NCBI RefSeq assembly: GCF_001704635.1
Contig: NZ_MAXF01000096.1
Location: forward strand, 147,160-211,159
Length of the DNA: 64,000 nt
Direction: 5' to 3'
Source: Streptomyces sparsogenes
Lineage (GTDB): Bacteria; Actinomycetota; Actinomycetes; Streptomycetales; Streptomycetaceae
The position numbers were made by a program, and so were the translations under genes. Below, one piece after another: positions 49,910 to 58,710 of the stretch. Position 1 is the first letter of the stretch. Each line of letters begins with the position of its first letter. Under the pieces are notes generated by a model. That model had not been told where the DNA came from. It did no database searches and worked only from the letters and a program-made list of their open reading frames with translations.

Positions 49910-51079
49910 CTAGGCGGTGACCAGGTCGTACGCCTGGCTGGCGATCTCCAACTCCTCGTCGGTCGGCACCACGGCCACCGCGACCCGGCTGGTCTCCGTG
50001 GAGATCAGCCGCGTCGAGGAACCGCGCAGCGCGTTGCGCACCGCGTCCACCTCGATGCCGAACACGGACAGGCCGCGCAGCGCCGCCTCCCGCACCGCCG
50101 CCGAGTTCTCCCCGACGCCCGCGGTGAAGGCGATGGCGTCCACCCGCCCCAGCACCGCGGCGTACGCGCCCACATACTTCCGCAGCCGGTGGACGTAGAT
50201 GTCGAAGGCCAGCTGCGCCTTTGGGTCGCCCTCGCCCATCCGGCGGCCGATCTCCCGCATGTCGTTGTCCCCGCACAGGCCCAGCAGCCCGCTGCGCTTG
50301 TTGAGCAGGGTGTCGATCTCGTCGACCGACATCCCGCCGACCCGGGCCAGGTGGAAGATCGCCGCCGGGTCCAGGTCTCCCGAGCGGGTACCCATGACCA
50401 GGCCCTCCAACGGGGTCAGCCCCATCGAGGTGTCCACGCACACCCCGCCGCGCACGGCGGAGGCGCTGGCCCCGTTGCCCAGGTGCAGCACGATCGTGTT
50501 GACCTCGGCCAGGTCCCGGCCCAGCAGCGCGGCGGTGGCGCGCGAGACATACGCGTGCGAGGTGCCGTGGAAGCCGTAGCGCCGCACCCCGTACCGGTCG
50601 GCGGTCTCCCGGTGGACGGCGTACCGCGCCGCGGACTCCGGCATCGTCGCGTGGAACGCGGTGTCGAACACCGCGACCTGCGGCAGGTCCGGGCGCAGGT
50701 CGCGGGCCACCTTGATGCCGGTGATGTTCGCCGGGTTGTGCAGCGGGGCCAGCGGCACCAGCTTCTCGATCTCCTCGAGCACCTCGTCGGTGATCAGGGT
50801 CGGCTCGGTGAACCGGGTGCCGCCGTGCACCACCCGGTGGCCCACCGCCGCGAGCGCGGGCGAGTCCAGGCCGAGACCCTGCCCGGCCAGCTCCTCGGCG
50901 ACCTGCTTGAGCGCGGCCGAGTGGTCGGCGACGGGGCCCTCCCCGATCCGCTCCACGATGCCGGAGGCGAGCCGGCTGCCGTCGGCCATGTCCAGCAGCT
51001 GGTACTTGACCGATGAGGAGCCGGAGTTGAGGACGAGGACTCGGGAGCCGTTCACGGAGCCGTTCACGGAGCTGTTCAC
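49910..51079 (-). CDS. ackA: acetate kinase
   Basis: This ~389-residue enzyme interconverts acetyl phosphate and acetate with ATP. It has VLVLNSGSSSVKYQLL, GHRVVHGG, FDTAFHATMP, YGFHGTSHAYV and FTAGVGENSA, all typical of the ASKHA fold. Three in-frame GTG codons (51079, 51067, 51055) are spaced by a 12-bp repeat. GTG 51079 was chosen because it overlaps the pta stop (GTGA). The true start could be any of the three. Confidence 0.95.
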   Translation of the reverse strand: MNSSVNGSVNGSRVLVLNSGSSSVKYQLLDMADGSRLASGIVERIGEGPVADHSAALKQVAEELAGQGLGLDSPALAAVGHRVVHGGTRFTEPTLITDEVLEEIEKLVPLAPLHNPANITGIKVARDLRPDLPQVAVFDTAFHATMPESAARYAVHRETADRYGVRRYGFHGTSHAYVSRATAALLGRDLAEVNTIVLHLGNGASASAVRGGVCVDTSMGLTPLEGLVMGTRSGDLDPAAIFHLARVGGMSVDEIDTLLNKRSGLLGLCGDNDMREIGRRMGEGDPKAQLAFDIYVHRLRKYVGAYAAVLGRVDAIAFTAGVGENSAAVREAALRGLSVFGIEVDAVRNALRGSSTRLISTETSRVAVAVVPTDEELEIASQAYDLVTA

Positions 51080-53181
51080 GCGGTGGGTGCTTTCTGTGCG
51101 AGGGAGACGGGGGCGAGCGTCTGGGCCTGGACGGCCGTGATCGAGACGGTGTTGACGATGTCCTGGACGAGTGCCCCGCGGGAGAGATCGTTCACCGGCT
51201 TGCGCAGCCCCTGCAGCACCGGGCCGACCGCGACCGCGCCCGCCGACCGCTGCACCGCCTTGTAGGTGTTGTTGCCGGTGTTCAGGTCCGGGAAGACCAG
51301 GACCGTGGCCCTGCCCGCCACCTCCGAGTCCGGCAGCTTGGTCGCCGCGACGGCCGCGTCCACCGCCGCGTCGTACTGGATCGGGCCCTCGACCAGCAGG
51401 TCCGGCCGGCGCTCGCGGACCAGCTCGGTCGCCTTGCGCACCTTGTCGACGTCCGCGCCGGAGCCGGAGGTGCCGGTGGAGTACGAGAGCATCGCGATCC
51501 GCGGCTCCACGCCGAACTGGGCGGCCGTCGTCGCCGACTGGATGGCGATGTCCGCGAGCTGCTCGGCGTTCGGATCCGGATTGACCGCGCAGTCGCCGTA
51601 CACCAGCACCCGGTCCGCCAGGCACATGAAGAACACCGAGGAGACGATCTGGGCGCCCGGCGCGGTCTTGATGATCTCGAAGGCGGGCCGGATGGTGGCG
51701 GCCGTGGAGTGCACCGCGCCGGAGACCATGCCGTCGGCCAGGCCCTCCTGCACCATCAGCGTGCCGAAGTACGAGACATCGGCGACCACGTCGTAGGCCA
51801 GCTCCTGGGAGACGCCCTTGTGGGCGCGCAGCCGCGCGTACAGCTCGGCGAAGCGCTCGCGCAGCGGCGAGGTCTGCGGATCGATGATCTGGGCGTCGGC
51901 GAGCTGGATGCCCAGCTCGGCGGCGCGCTTGCGGATCGCGTCCTCCTCGCCCAGCAGCGTGAGGTCGCACACATCGCGGCGCAGCAGCACATCGGCCGCG
52001 CGCAGCACCCGCTCCTCCGTGCCCTCGGGGAGGACGACCCGGCGGCGGCCCGCCCGGGACCGCTCGATCAGCTCGTGCTCGAACATCATCGGGGTGACCC
52101 GGCCGGAGCGGGCCACCGAGATCCGGGCGGTCAGCTCGGCGGTGTCCACGTGCCGCTCGAACAGGCCGAGCGCGGTCTCGGCCTTGCGCGGCGAGGCCGC
52201 GGTGAGCTTGCCCTCCAGCGCGAACAGTTCGGCCGCGGTCGGGAAGCTGCCGCCCGCCACCGCCGCCACCGGGGTGCCGGGGGCCAGCCGGGAGGCCAGC
52301 GCCAGGATGTCGGGGCCGGGCCGCTCGTCCAGGGTCAGCAGCACCCCGGCGATGGGCGGGGCACCCGCGCTGTGCGCCGCCAGCGCCCCGACGATCAGAT
52401 CGGCCCGGTCGCCGGGGGTCACCACCAGGCAGCCCTCGGTCAGGGCGGGCAGGAAGCTGGGCAGCATGGCGCCGCCGAAGACGAAGTCCCGCACGTCCCG
52501 GGACAGCCCCGCGTGGTCGCCCAGCAGCAGCTCGGCGCCCAGGGTGCGCACCACCTGCGAGACGGTGGGCGCGGACAGCGAGGCGTCTTCGGGCAGCGCG
52601 TAGCACGGCACCGGGAGGCGGGCGCCCAGCCGCTCGGCCACGGCCTGCCGGTCGCCGGGGGCCACCCGGTTCACCACGACGGCGACGACGTCGCAGCCCT
52701 GCGCCTCGTAGGCGCGGTAGGCGTTGTGCGCCTCGGCGCCCACCGACTCCGCGTTCTGGTGCTGGCCGCCCACGACGGTGATCACCGAGGCGCCGAACTC
52801 GTTCGCCAGCCGCGCGTTGAGCCCCAGCTCGTCGGGGAGGCTGGTCGCGGCGTAGTCGCTGCCCAGGACCAGGACGTACTCGTAGGCGCGGGCCACCTCG
52901 TGGAAGCGGCCGACCAGGTACGACACCAGCTCCTCGGTGCCCTGCTCGGCCTGGAGGGCGGCCGCCTCCTCGTACGTGATCCCGAAGACGCTCTCCGGCG
53001 CCTGGCTCAGCCGGTAGCGGGCCCGCAGCAGTTCGAAGAGGCGGTCGGGGTTGTCGTGGACCAGGGGACGGAAGACGCCGACCCGGTCGACATGGCGGGT
53101 CAGCAGCTCCATGACCCCCAGCTCGACGACCTGGCGGCCGTCGCCGCGCTCGATTCCGGTCACGTACACGCTGCGCGTCAC
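51076..53181 (-). CDS. pta: phosphate acetyltransferase
   Basis: This 701-residue enzyme exchanges acetyl between CoA and phosphate. The N-terminal DRTGG-type regulatory part precedes the catalytic PTA_PTB domain (RRVVLPEGTEERVLRAADVL, LMVQEGLADGMVSGAVHST, VFPDLNTGNNTYKA). GTG 53181 gives VTRSVYVTGIERGDG, the usual N-terminus; GTG 53190 is possible. It is coupled to ackA by a 4-base overlap and divergent from pfkA. Confidence 0.96.
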   Translation of the reverse strand: MTRSVYVTGIERGDGRQVVELGVMELLTRHVDRVGVFRPLVHDNPDRLFELLRARYRLSQAPESVFGITYEEAAALQAEQGTEELVSYLVGRFHEVARAYEYVLVLGSDYAATSLPDELGLNARLANEFGASVITVVGGQHQNAESVGAEAHNAYRAYEAQGCDVVAVVVNRVAPGDRQAVAERLGARLPVPCYALPEDASLSAPTVSQVVRTLGAELLLGDHAGLSRDVRDFVFGGAMLPSFLPALTEGCLVVTPGDRADLIVGALAAHSAGAPPIAGVLLTLDERPGPDILALASRLAPGTPVAAVAGGSFPTAAELFALEGKLTAASPRKAETALGLFERHVDTAELTARISVARSGRVTPMMFEHELIERSRAGRRRVVLPEGTEERVLRAADVLLRRDVCDLTLLGEEDAIRKRAAELGIQLADAQIIDPQTSPLRERFAELYARLRAHKGVSQELAYDVVADVSYFGTLMVQEGLADGMVSGAVHSTAATIRPAFEIIKTAPGAQIVSSVFFMCLADRVLVYGDCAVNPDPNAEQLADIAIQSATTAAQFGVEPRIAMLSYSTGTSGSGADVDKVRKATELVRERRPDLLVEGPIQYDAAVDAAVAATKLPDSEVAGRATVLVFPDLNTGNNTYKAVQRSAGAVAVGPVLQGLRKPVNDLSRGALVQDIVNTVSITAVQAQTLAPVSLAQKAPTA

Positions 53182-53283
53182 GCCCTGCACTCCGATCCTT
53201 GTCGACTCTGTCCTTCTCGACTGCGCTCGACTGCGTCAGGCCGAAACTTCCCCAAAAACGGCCGTAAAGGCGGCCCTGTCCCC

Positions 53284-53325
53284 TTGACAATACCTGCGGG
53301 CGCGGATAGGGCGCGCGTCAGGTAT
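53284..53325 (+). promoter_or_regulatory. promoter and inverted repeat before pfkA
   Basis: TTGACA at 53284-53289 and TAGGGC at 53307-53312 are spaced by 17 bases and form a good -35/-10 candidate. ATACCTG at 53290-53296 and CAGGTAT at 53319-53325 form an inverted repeat around the -10, a possible repressor site. Confidence 0.55.
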
Positions 53326-53450
53326 GCGTCATGTGCGGGTCAGTCAAGCGTTACCCACGGGTCAGCTCCAGCGGGGCCACAGCACGGCTGGGCCCATGAA
53401 ACAATCGGACTGGCTCACATCTACCCGTAGGCAGCAGGAGACACAGCACG

Positions 53451-54476
53451 ATGCGCATCGGAGTTCTCACCGCAGGCGGCGACTGCCCCGGCCTGAACGC
53501 TGTGATCCGGTCGGTCGTCCACCGCGCGGTGGCCGGACACGGTGACGAGGTCATCGGGTTCGAGGACGGTTTCAAGGGGCTGCTCGACGGCCGCCACCGC
53601 AAGCTCGACCTGGACGCGGTGGCCGGCATCCTCTCCCGCGGCGGCACCATCCTCGGCTCCTCCCGCCTGGAGCGGGCCCGGCTGCGCGAGGCCTGCGAGA
53701 CCTCCAAGGACCACGCCCGCGACTACGGCATCGACGTGCTGATCCCGATCGGCGGCGAGGGCACGCTCACCGCGGCCCGGATGCTCTCCGACGCCGGGCT
53801 GCCCATCGTCGGCGTGCCCAAGACGATCGACAACGACATCTCCTCCACCGACCGCACCTTCGGCTTCGACACCGCCGTCGGCGTCGCCACCGAGGCCATG
53901 GACCGGCTCAAGACCACCGCCGAGTCGCACCAGCGGGTCATGGTCGTCGAGGTCATGGGGCGCCACGCGGGCTGGATCGCGCTGGAGTCCGGCATGGCCG
54001 GCGGCGCCCACGGCATCTGCCTGCCGGAGCGGCCCTTCGAGATCGACGCGCTGGTGAAGATGGTCGAGGAGCGCTTCTCCCGCGGCAAGAAGTTCGCGGT
54101 GATCTGCGTCGCCGAGGGCGCGCACCCCGCCGAGGGCACGATGGAGTACAAGAAGGGCGAGATCGACCAGTACGGCCACGAGCGGTTCACCGGCATCGGC
54201 AACCGCCTCGCCGCCGAGCTGGAGCGCCGCCTCGGCAAGGAGGCCCGCCCGGTCATCCTCGGCCACGTCCAGCGCGGCGGCACCCCCACCGCGTACGACC
54301 GGGTCCTGGCCACCCGCTTCGGCTGGCACGCCGTGGAGGCCGCCCACCGCGGCGACTTCGGCATGATGACCGCGCTGCGCGGCACCGACATCACGATGGT
54401 GCCGCTCGCCGAGGCGGTCACCGAGCTCAAGACGGTGCCCGTGGACCGTATGGACGAGGCCGAGTCGGTCTTCTGA
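53451..54476 (+). CDS. pfkA: 6-phosphofructokinase
   Basis: This 341-residue glycolytic kinase phosphorylates fructose 6-phosphate. Gly104 (in GGEGT) is the residue that marks ATP users, while Lys124 (in GVPKTIDND) is the form often found in pyrophosphate-type enzymes. The same combination is known in Streptomyces ATP-dependent PfkA. The catalytic TIDNDI and GRHAGWIALESG motifs are intact. ATG 53451 follows GCAGGAGA. Confidence 0.96.
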   Translation: MRIGVLTAGGDCPGLNAVIRSVVHRAVAGHGDEVIGFEDGFKGLLDGRHRKLDLDAVAGILSRGGTILGSSRLERARLREACETSKDHARDYGIDVLIPIGGEGTLTAARMLSDAGLPIVGVPKTIDNDISSTDRTFGFDTAVGVATEAMDRLKTTAESHQRVMVVEVMGRHAGWIALESGMAGGAHGICLPERPFEIDALVKMVEERFSRGKKFAVICVAEGAHPAEGTMEYKKGEIDQYGHERFTGIGNRLAAELERRLGKEARPVILGHVQRGGTPTAYDRVLATRFGWHAVEAAHRGDFGMMTALRGTDITMVPLAEAVTELKTVPVDRMDEAESVF

Positions 54477-54626
54477 GCTTCTGACGCGCGCTTCGGCCGC
54501 TCCCGGTCCCGCTCCCGCACCTCTCCTGGCCCGCACCCCGGCGGACACGCCTCTGGTACTGTCCCGGCTTGATCAACGCCGTTGGCTGAGCGTGCTGGTC
54601 GAGGGGGACGAAGGAGCGGGGGCGGG

Positions 54627-56006
54627 ATGCGTCGGTTGTGGGCCCGTGTGTGGCTGCGCCACACGGCCCTGGTGGTACTCGTCACGGCACTGGTCGCGGT
54701 CGTCGTCATCGCGGTGCGCGACGGCGACGACGGCGGCCATCTCGCGGCCAACCGCGCCCAGTTGCGCAAGGCGTGCGACGGCGCCCTGCCGTACGAGGAC
54801 CTGAAGCGGCTGGTCCCCGACGGCCGGGCGGGGGAACTCACCCAGCACGGCACCATGCTCGAACCCGGCCAGGAGTCCCGCTCGCTGCTGGACTGCTCGC
54901 TGTCCTGGGGAGACGGGTACGGCGTCACGGTCCACGCCGAGGCGCTCGTCTCGGACGTCCCCGAGGGCATGCGGACCGACGACGTCCTCGGCACCGCCGG
55001 CGCCGACGGCACGTACGTGGCCCCCGGGACCACCGGCCAGTACGGCAGGCGCGGCGCCTGGGTGGTGGCCGAGTGCGTGGGCGGCCTGCGCGGCCGGGTC
55101 CGGCCCACGACCGACCTGTATGTCGCGGCCCTCGTCACCGACGGCGAACACCAGGGCGGCGACAGCCAGGCCGAGCGCGAGAAGCGCGCCAGGGCCGACC
55201 GGGCCTCCGCCCTCACCGGCTTCCGCACCGCCGTCCACGTCGCGAACGCCATCACCAAGGCACAGAACTGCGGAAGCGCCCCGCTGAAGGTGCCGACCCG
55301 GGTGCTGGACACCTACCAGGCGCACAACGACAACGCCGACTGGCAGTCGGAACGCGTCGAGGAGCCCGGCCGCGACCTGCGCAAGTGCGGCTGGATCAAC
55401 CCCCGCTCGCTGCCCGGCCTGATGTCCGGGCCCTGGACCACGCTCGGCGACATCGAGGACTCCGGCCTGGTGAGCGCCTGCCAGGGCACCTGGGACGCCG
55501 AGGCCGAGGACAACGACGGCACACAGCCGCGGGACTGGCAGATCACCGGGGTCGAGGCGGCCAGTTGGGCGGGCATCCTCGGCCGGACCGCGTACGACGC
55601 GTACGAGCGCGAGGGCCATGTGCCGGGGTGGGGAGTGACCCAGAGCCGGGGAAGGCCGTCGGGCGACGGTGGGAACGGCGACAGTGGGAAGGGCGGGAAC
55701 GGCGGCCGGGACCAGGCGGGCGCCCAGGGCGAGGACCGCATCTCCTCCTACGCCGACGACCCCCAGCTCGCCCTGTGGGCCCGCTCGGTGTGCGGCGGCC
55801 GGGAGACCTACCACCGCGTCTCGGTGATCCCCTCGATCCTCATCGAGGACGGCGCGACCGCCACCCTCAGCGCCAAGGAGCACGCCAAGCTCTCCCGCAC
55901 GGCGCGCACGGTGCTGGACCGCTACCTGAGCGCCGCGGACGGCTGGCCCAAGTCGGCGGGGTGCCGCGACACGAAGGTGCTCGGGGAAGTCGAGGAGTGG
56001 CACTGA
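54627..56006 (+). CDS. membrane-anchored exported protein A
   Basis: This 459-residue protein has one N-terminal membrane helix (HTALVVLVTALVAVVVIAV at about residues 13-31) and a large domain outside the cell with at least eight cysteines, which probably form disulfides. A Gly/Asn/Ser-rich loop lies at about residue 350. ATG 54627 follows AAGGAG. The next gene encodes a related protein, overlapping by one base. The function is unknown. Confidence 0.82.
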   Translation: MRRLWARVWLRHTALVVLVTALVAVVVIAVRDGDDGGHLAANRAQLRKACDGALPYEDLKRLVPDGRAGELTQHGTMLEPGQESRSLLDCSLSWGDGYGVTVHAEALVSDVPEGMRTDDVLGTAGADGTYVAPGTTGQYGRRGAWVVAECVGGLRGRVRPTTDLYVAALVTDGEHQGGDSQAEREKRARADRASALTGFRTAVHVANAITKAQNCGSAPLKVPTRVLDTYQAHNDNADWQSERVEEPGRDLRKCGWINPRSLPGLMSGPWTTLGDIEDSGLVSACQGTWDAEAEDNDGTQPRDWQITGVEAASWAGILGRTAYDAYEREGHVPGWGVTQSRGRPSGDGGNGDSGKGGNGGRDQAGAQGEDRISSYADDPQLALWARSVCGGRETYHRVSVIPSILIEDGATATLSAKEHAKLSRTARTVLDRYLSAADGWPKSAGCRDTKVLGEVEEWH

Positions 56007-57148
56007 TGGCACTGAACGGACCGCGCGGTGGCGGGTGGCTCACCCGCCGTCGACGGTGGGGCCTCGGGGCCGCCGTGCTGGCGCTCGCCGCGCTGGCGGG
56101 CGTGATCGTCTGGATGGCGGGCAGCGACGACCGCGCGCTCGACGCGGCCTGCGACGGGGTGCTGCCCGCGAAGGACGTCCGCGCGGTGCTCGGGGACGGC
56201 GACATCAGCGTGAGCAACCGCACCAAGGGCACGTTCGACACCGAGGCCAAGAGCACCAACACCCTCGCCGTACGCTGCGAGGTGACCGCGGACGGCAAGG
56301 GCAGCGTCCGGGTGACCATCGCGGGCGCGCCGCGCCCCCGCACCGGGTACGGCATCGCCGGGCTGTACACCTCCGTCCCCGGGGGGAACACCATCGCGGT
56401 CCCCCTCGGCCACGGCTGGTCCGGCCTCTTCGGCACGGGCAGCGTGCGCCAGGGCGACAGCGAGGACGGCGAGGCGACCACCGCCGTGCTGCTCGACTGC
56501 GCCAAGGGCGGCAGCAGCCTGCTCATCACGGTCGAGACCAAGCTCGGCGGCGTCACCCTCGACGACCCCGCCGCCCGCCCCGACTTCGTCCGCACCGCGA
56601 CCGCCACCGCCAAGGCGGCCAACGGCCACTGGGGCTGCGGCGCGCGCCTGGGTACCCCGGTCCGCACGGTCGGCCTGCCGGTCAACGAGGACGAGTACGA
56701 GCCGCTCCTGGGCGCCAAGGGCACCTGCGCCGGCGTCCCGACGGCCGCCCGCTCCAGCGTCTCCACGGCCCGCGAGACCGCCCGCGACCGGGCCCCCCGC
56801 GAGACCTGCGCCCTCGGCGCACGCGACGGCTTGCCGCGCTACCGCCTCGACGCCTACTACGGCCCCTACGCCGAGGAGGCCCGCGCCGAATACGCCGACG
56901 CCCCCGCCCAGGACGGCCCCACCCCCGCCGACAAACCCGCCGGCCGCCTCGGCCGCAGCGCCTACTGGGCCACCGCCACCTGCCCCGACGGCGCCGAGGA
57001 CGCCCTGTTCCTGGTCCGCGCCGACGGCACCGAGGACAACACCCGCCGCCGCCCCGACCTCCCCTACGAACGCGCCGCCCTCAAGGCCTTCGCGGAACGC
57101 TCGGCCCGCAGCCACGGCTGCGGGGCGCCGGTCACGCCGGGCGGGTGA
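56006..57148 (+). CDS. membrane-anchored exported protein B
   Basis: This 380-residue protein has a basic start, one membrane helix (LGAAVLALAALAGVIVWMA), then a domain with paired cysteines. It shares with protein A the pattern of an anchor helix followed by ACDGVLP (ACDGALP in A). ATG 56006 overlaps the upstream stop (TGATG). The two are probably paralogues of one cell-surface family. The function is unknown. Confidence 0.82.
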   Translation: MALNGPRGGGWLTRRRRWGLGAAVLALAALAGVIVWMAGSDDRALDAACDGVLPAKDVRAVLGDGDISVSNRTKGTFDTEAKSTNTLAVRCEVTADGKGSVRVTIAGAPRPRTGYGIAGLYTSVPGGNTIAVPLGHGWSGLFGTGSVRQGDSEDGEATTAVLLDCAKGGSSLLITVETKLGGVTLDDPAARPDFVRTATATAKAANGHWGCGARLGTPVRTVGLPVNEDEYEPLLGAKGTCAGVPTAARSSVSTARETARDRAPRETCALGARDGLPRYRLDAYYGPYAEEARAEYADAPAQDGPTPADKPAGRLGRSAYWATATCPDGAEDALFLVRADGTEDNTRRRPDLPYERAALKAFAERSARSHGCGAPVTPGG

Positions 57149-57198
57149 ACGGCCGGCGCTCGGGCTGAGGTGTGGGACGTCGTTCCGGAGGAGGACAC

Positions 57199-57414
57199 AT
57201 GGCACGAACCGGCGTCGATGTCGACGGCGAGCTGCTTCCCGAGGCCGCGGAGATCTTTGGCACCACGACCAAGGTCGCCACGGTGAACGCCGCGCTGGAA
57301 GACGCGATCAAGCGCCGCAAACGCGCGTCGTTCCTGAGCTGGCTCGCCGAAGGTGGGCTGCCGGATCTGACGGGTCCCGTGGGGACTCCGGCTGACCCGC
57401 ACCAGGCGGTATGA
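57199..57414 (+). CDS. vapB: VapB-type antitoxin
   Basis: This 71-residue protein has the ribbon-helix-helix pattern of VapB antitoxins: MARTGVDVDGELLPEAAEIF and TKVATVNAALEDAIKRRKR. ATG 57199 follows GGAGGAGG. The stop overlaps the start of the adjacent toxin gene (ATGA), but that toxin is broken, so the antitoxin is now orphaned. Confidence 0.88.
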   Translation: MARTGVDVDGELLPEAAEIFGTTTKVATVNAALEDAIKRRKRASFLSWLAEGGLPDLTGPVGTPADPHQAV

Positions 57415-57590
57415 CCGATCGCTACCCCATCGACGCGTCGTGTGCGGAGCCGTCGAGCTGGAGGTATTGCACAGCGCCCGGTCGACGGCAGACGCGGAAC
57501 GCATCCGCGACGAGATGCGCGGCTTCGACTGGCTTCCGACCCCAGATGAGGCATGGGACCGTGCCCCCGCTTGCCCCGGCAAACGGGGGC
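57411..57590 (+). pseudogene. vapC toxin remnant
   Basis: The frame from ATG 57411 reads MTDRYPIDAS, the start of a VapC PIN toxin with the first active-site Asp. After that the toxin continues in another frame from 57440 with CGAVELEVLHSARSTADAER and DEMRGFDWLPTPDEAWDRA. About 20-25 codons and the frame were lost at the junction, and the C-terminal third with its acidic residues is absent after 57562. A hairpin (57563-57575 with 57578-57590) follows. Confidence 0.82.
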
Positions 57591-57618
57591 CAGGCGCGTG
57601 GCCCCCGGTCATGACCCG

Positions 57619-58545
57619 TCACCCCTTGACGGCCCCTCCCAGCGCGAAACCGCCGCCCATCCGGCGGGCGATGAGCACGTACAGGAGGATCACGGGGGTC
57701 GAGTAGAGGATGGAGAAGGCGGCGAGCTGGCCGTAGGCGACCTGGCCGTAGTTGCCGAAGAAGGTGAAGATGGTGACCGACGCCGGAAGCTGGTCGGGGC
57801 TGAGCAGCAGCATGAAGGGGACGAAGAAGTTGCCCCACATCATGATGAAGCTGTAGATCATCACGACCGTCATGCCCGGCCCCATCAGGGGCAGGATCAC
57901 GCGGGTCAGGGTCTGTGGCCAGGACGCGCCGTCCGTCCACGCGGCTTCCTCGAGGATGACCGGGACGCCGTCCATGAAGTTCTTCATCAGCCAGACGGCG
58001 AACGGGAGTTGTGAGGCGGCCAGGAACAGGGCCGTGCCGTACATCGTGTCGACGAGATCGACCTGTACGAAGAGGCCGTAGACCGGGACCATGATCGCGG
58101 TGATCGGCAGACAGGTGCTGAACAGGATCGTCATCAGGTACGGGCGCACGAGGCGGGAGCGGAACCGGGACAGCGGATAGGCCGCGAGCGCGGCGCACGC
58201 CACGGTGAGGACGGTGGCTCCGCCGCACAGCAGCAGGCTGTTGAGCATCGGCGTGAAGGTGATCTCGTCCGTCCACACCGACTGGAAGTTGTCCAGCGTG
58301 GGGGAGCCGGGGACGGACACGCGCAGGGTGGCCTCGCCGTCCAGGGAGGCCAGGAGGAGCCAGGCCAGGGGGAGTACGAAGGCCGCGGCGACGACGAGCA
58401 GGGCGGCGTCGGCGGCCAGTCGGCGGCGGGTGCGGGGGGACCAGGTGGTGGGGGACCAGGCGGCGGGCGGCCCGGCGGTACGCGGTCCGGACGGCGGCTG
58501 GGACGTGGTGGGCCGGGACAACGTGCGGCCGGGCAGTGCGGACAA
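57619..58545 (-). CDS. sugar ABC transporter permease, MalG type
   Basis: This 308-residue protein has a polar N-terminus and six membrane helices. The EAA loop reads EEAAWTDGASWPQTLTRVI. TTG 58545 was chosen because AGGAGG lies seven bases upstream. It should pair with the permease at 60594 and the binding protein at 61502, but two unrelated genes lie between. No ATPase gene is in the window, so a shared one such as MsiK may serve it. Confidence 0.9.
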   Translation of the reverse strand: MSALPGRTLSRPTTSQPPSGPRTAGPPAAWSPTTWSPRTRRRLAADAALLVVAAAFVLPLAWLLLASLDGEATLRVSVPGSPTLDNFQSVWTDEITFTPMLNSLLLCGGATVLTVACAALAAYPLSRFRSRLVRPYLMTILFSTCLPITAIMVPVYGLFVQVDLVDTMYGTALFLAASQLPFAVWLMKNFMDGVPVILEEAAWTDGASWPQTLTRVILPLMGPGMTVVMIYSFIMMWGNFFVPFMLLLSPDQLPASVTIFTFFGNYGQVAYGQLAAFSILYSTPVILLYVLIARRMGGGFALGGAVKG

Positions 58546-58658
58546 CCTCGGACCTCCTCGCGCCTGCCGGCGCAGTCGATCAGCGTGTTGATCAGCGTCC
58601 CGTCTATGAAACCGTCCGCCCGGCCGTGGGGGAAGACTCCCGTCACATCAACGGAATT

Positions 58659-58699
58659 GAGCCGCGAGCGCGGCGCGCAGCACCGCGCTCGGCCGGCTC
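58659..58699 (-). terminator. terminator after methyltransferase gene
   Basis: A 9-bp perfect inner stem (58665-58673 with 58683-58691) and outer GAGCC/GGCTC pairs form a hairpin just downstream of the methyltransferase stop on the minus strand. Confidence 0.65.
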
Positions 58700-58710
58700 G
58701 TGGAGCGAGG

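Noticed and set aside
49910..53290. 1126-codon frame fusing ackA with a frame opposite to pta reading
   Set aside because: Only the last ~389 residues are acetate kinase; the rest is out-of-frame pta.
57440..57706. 88-codon frame as an intact small gene
   Set aside because: Its first part is the middle of VapC, and the rest runs into the opposite permease gene; treated as a pseudogene remnant.
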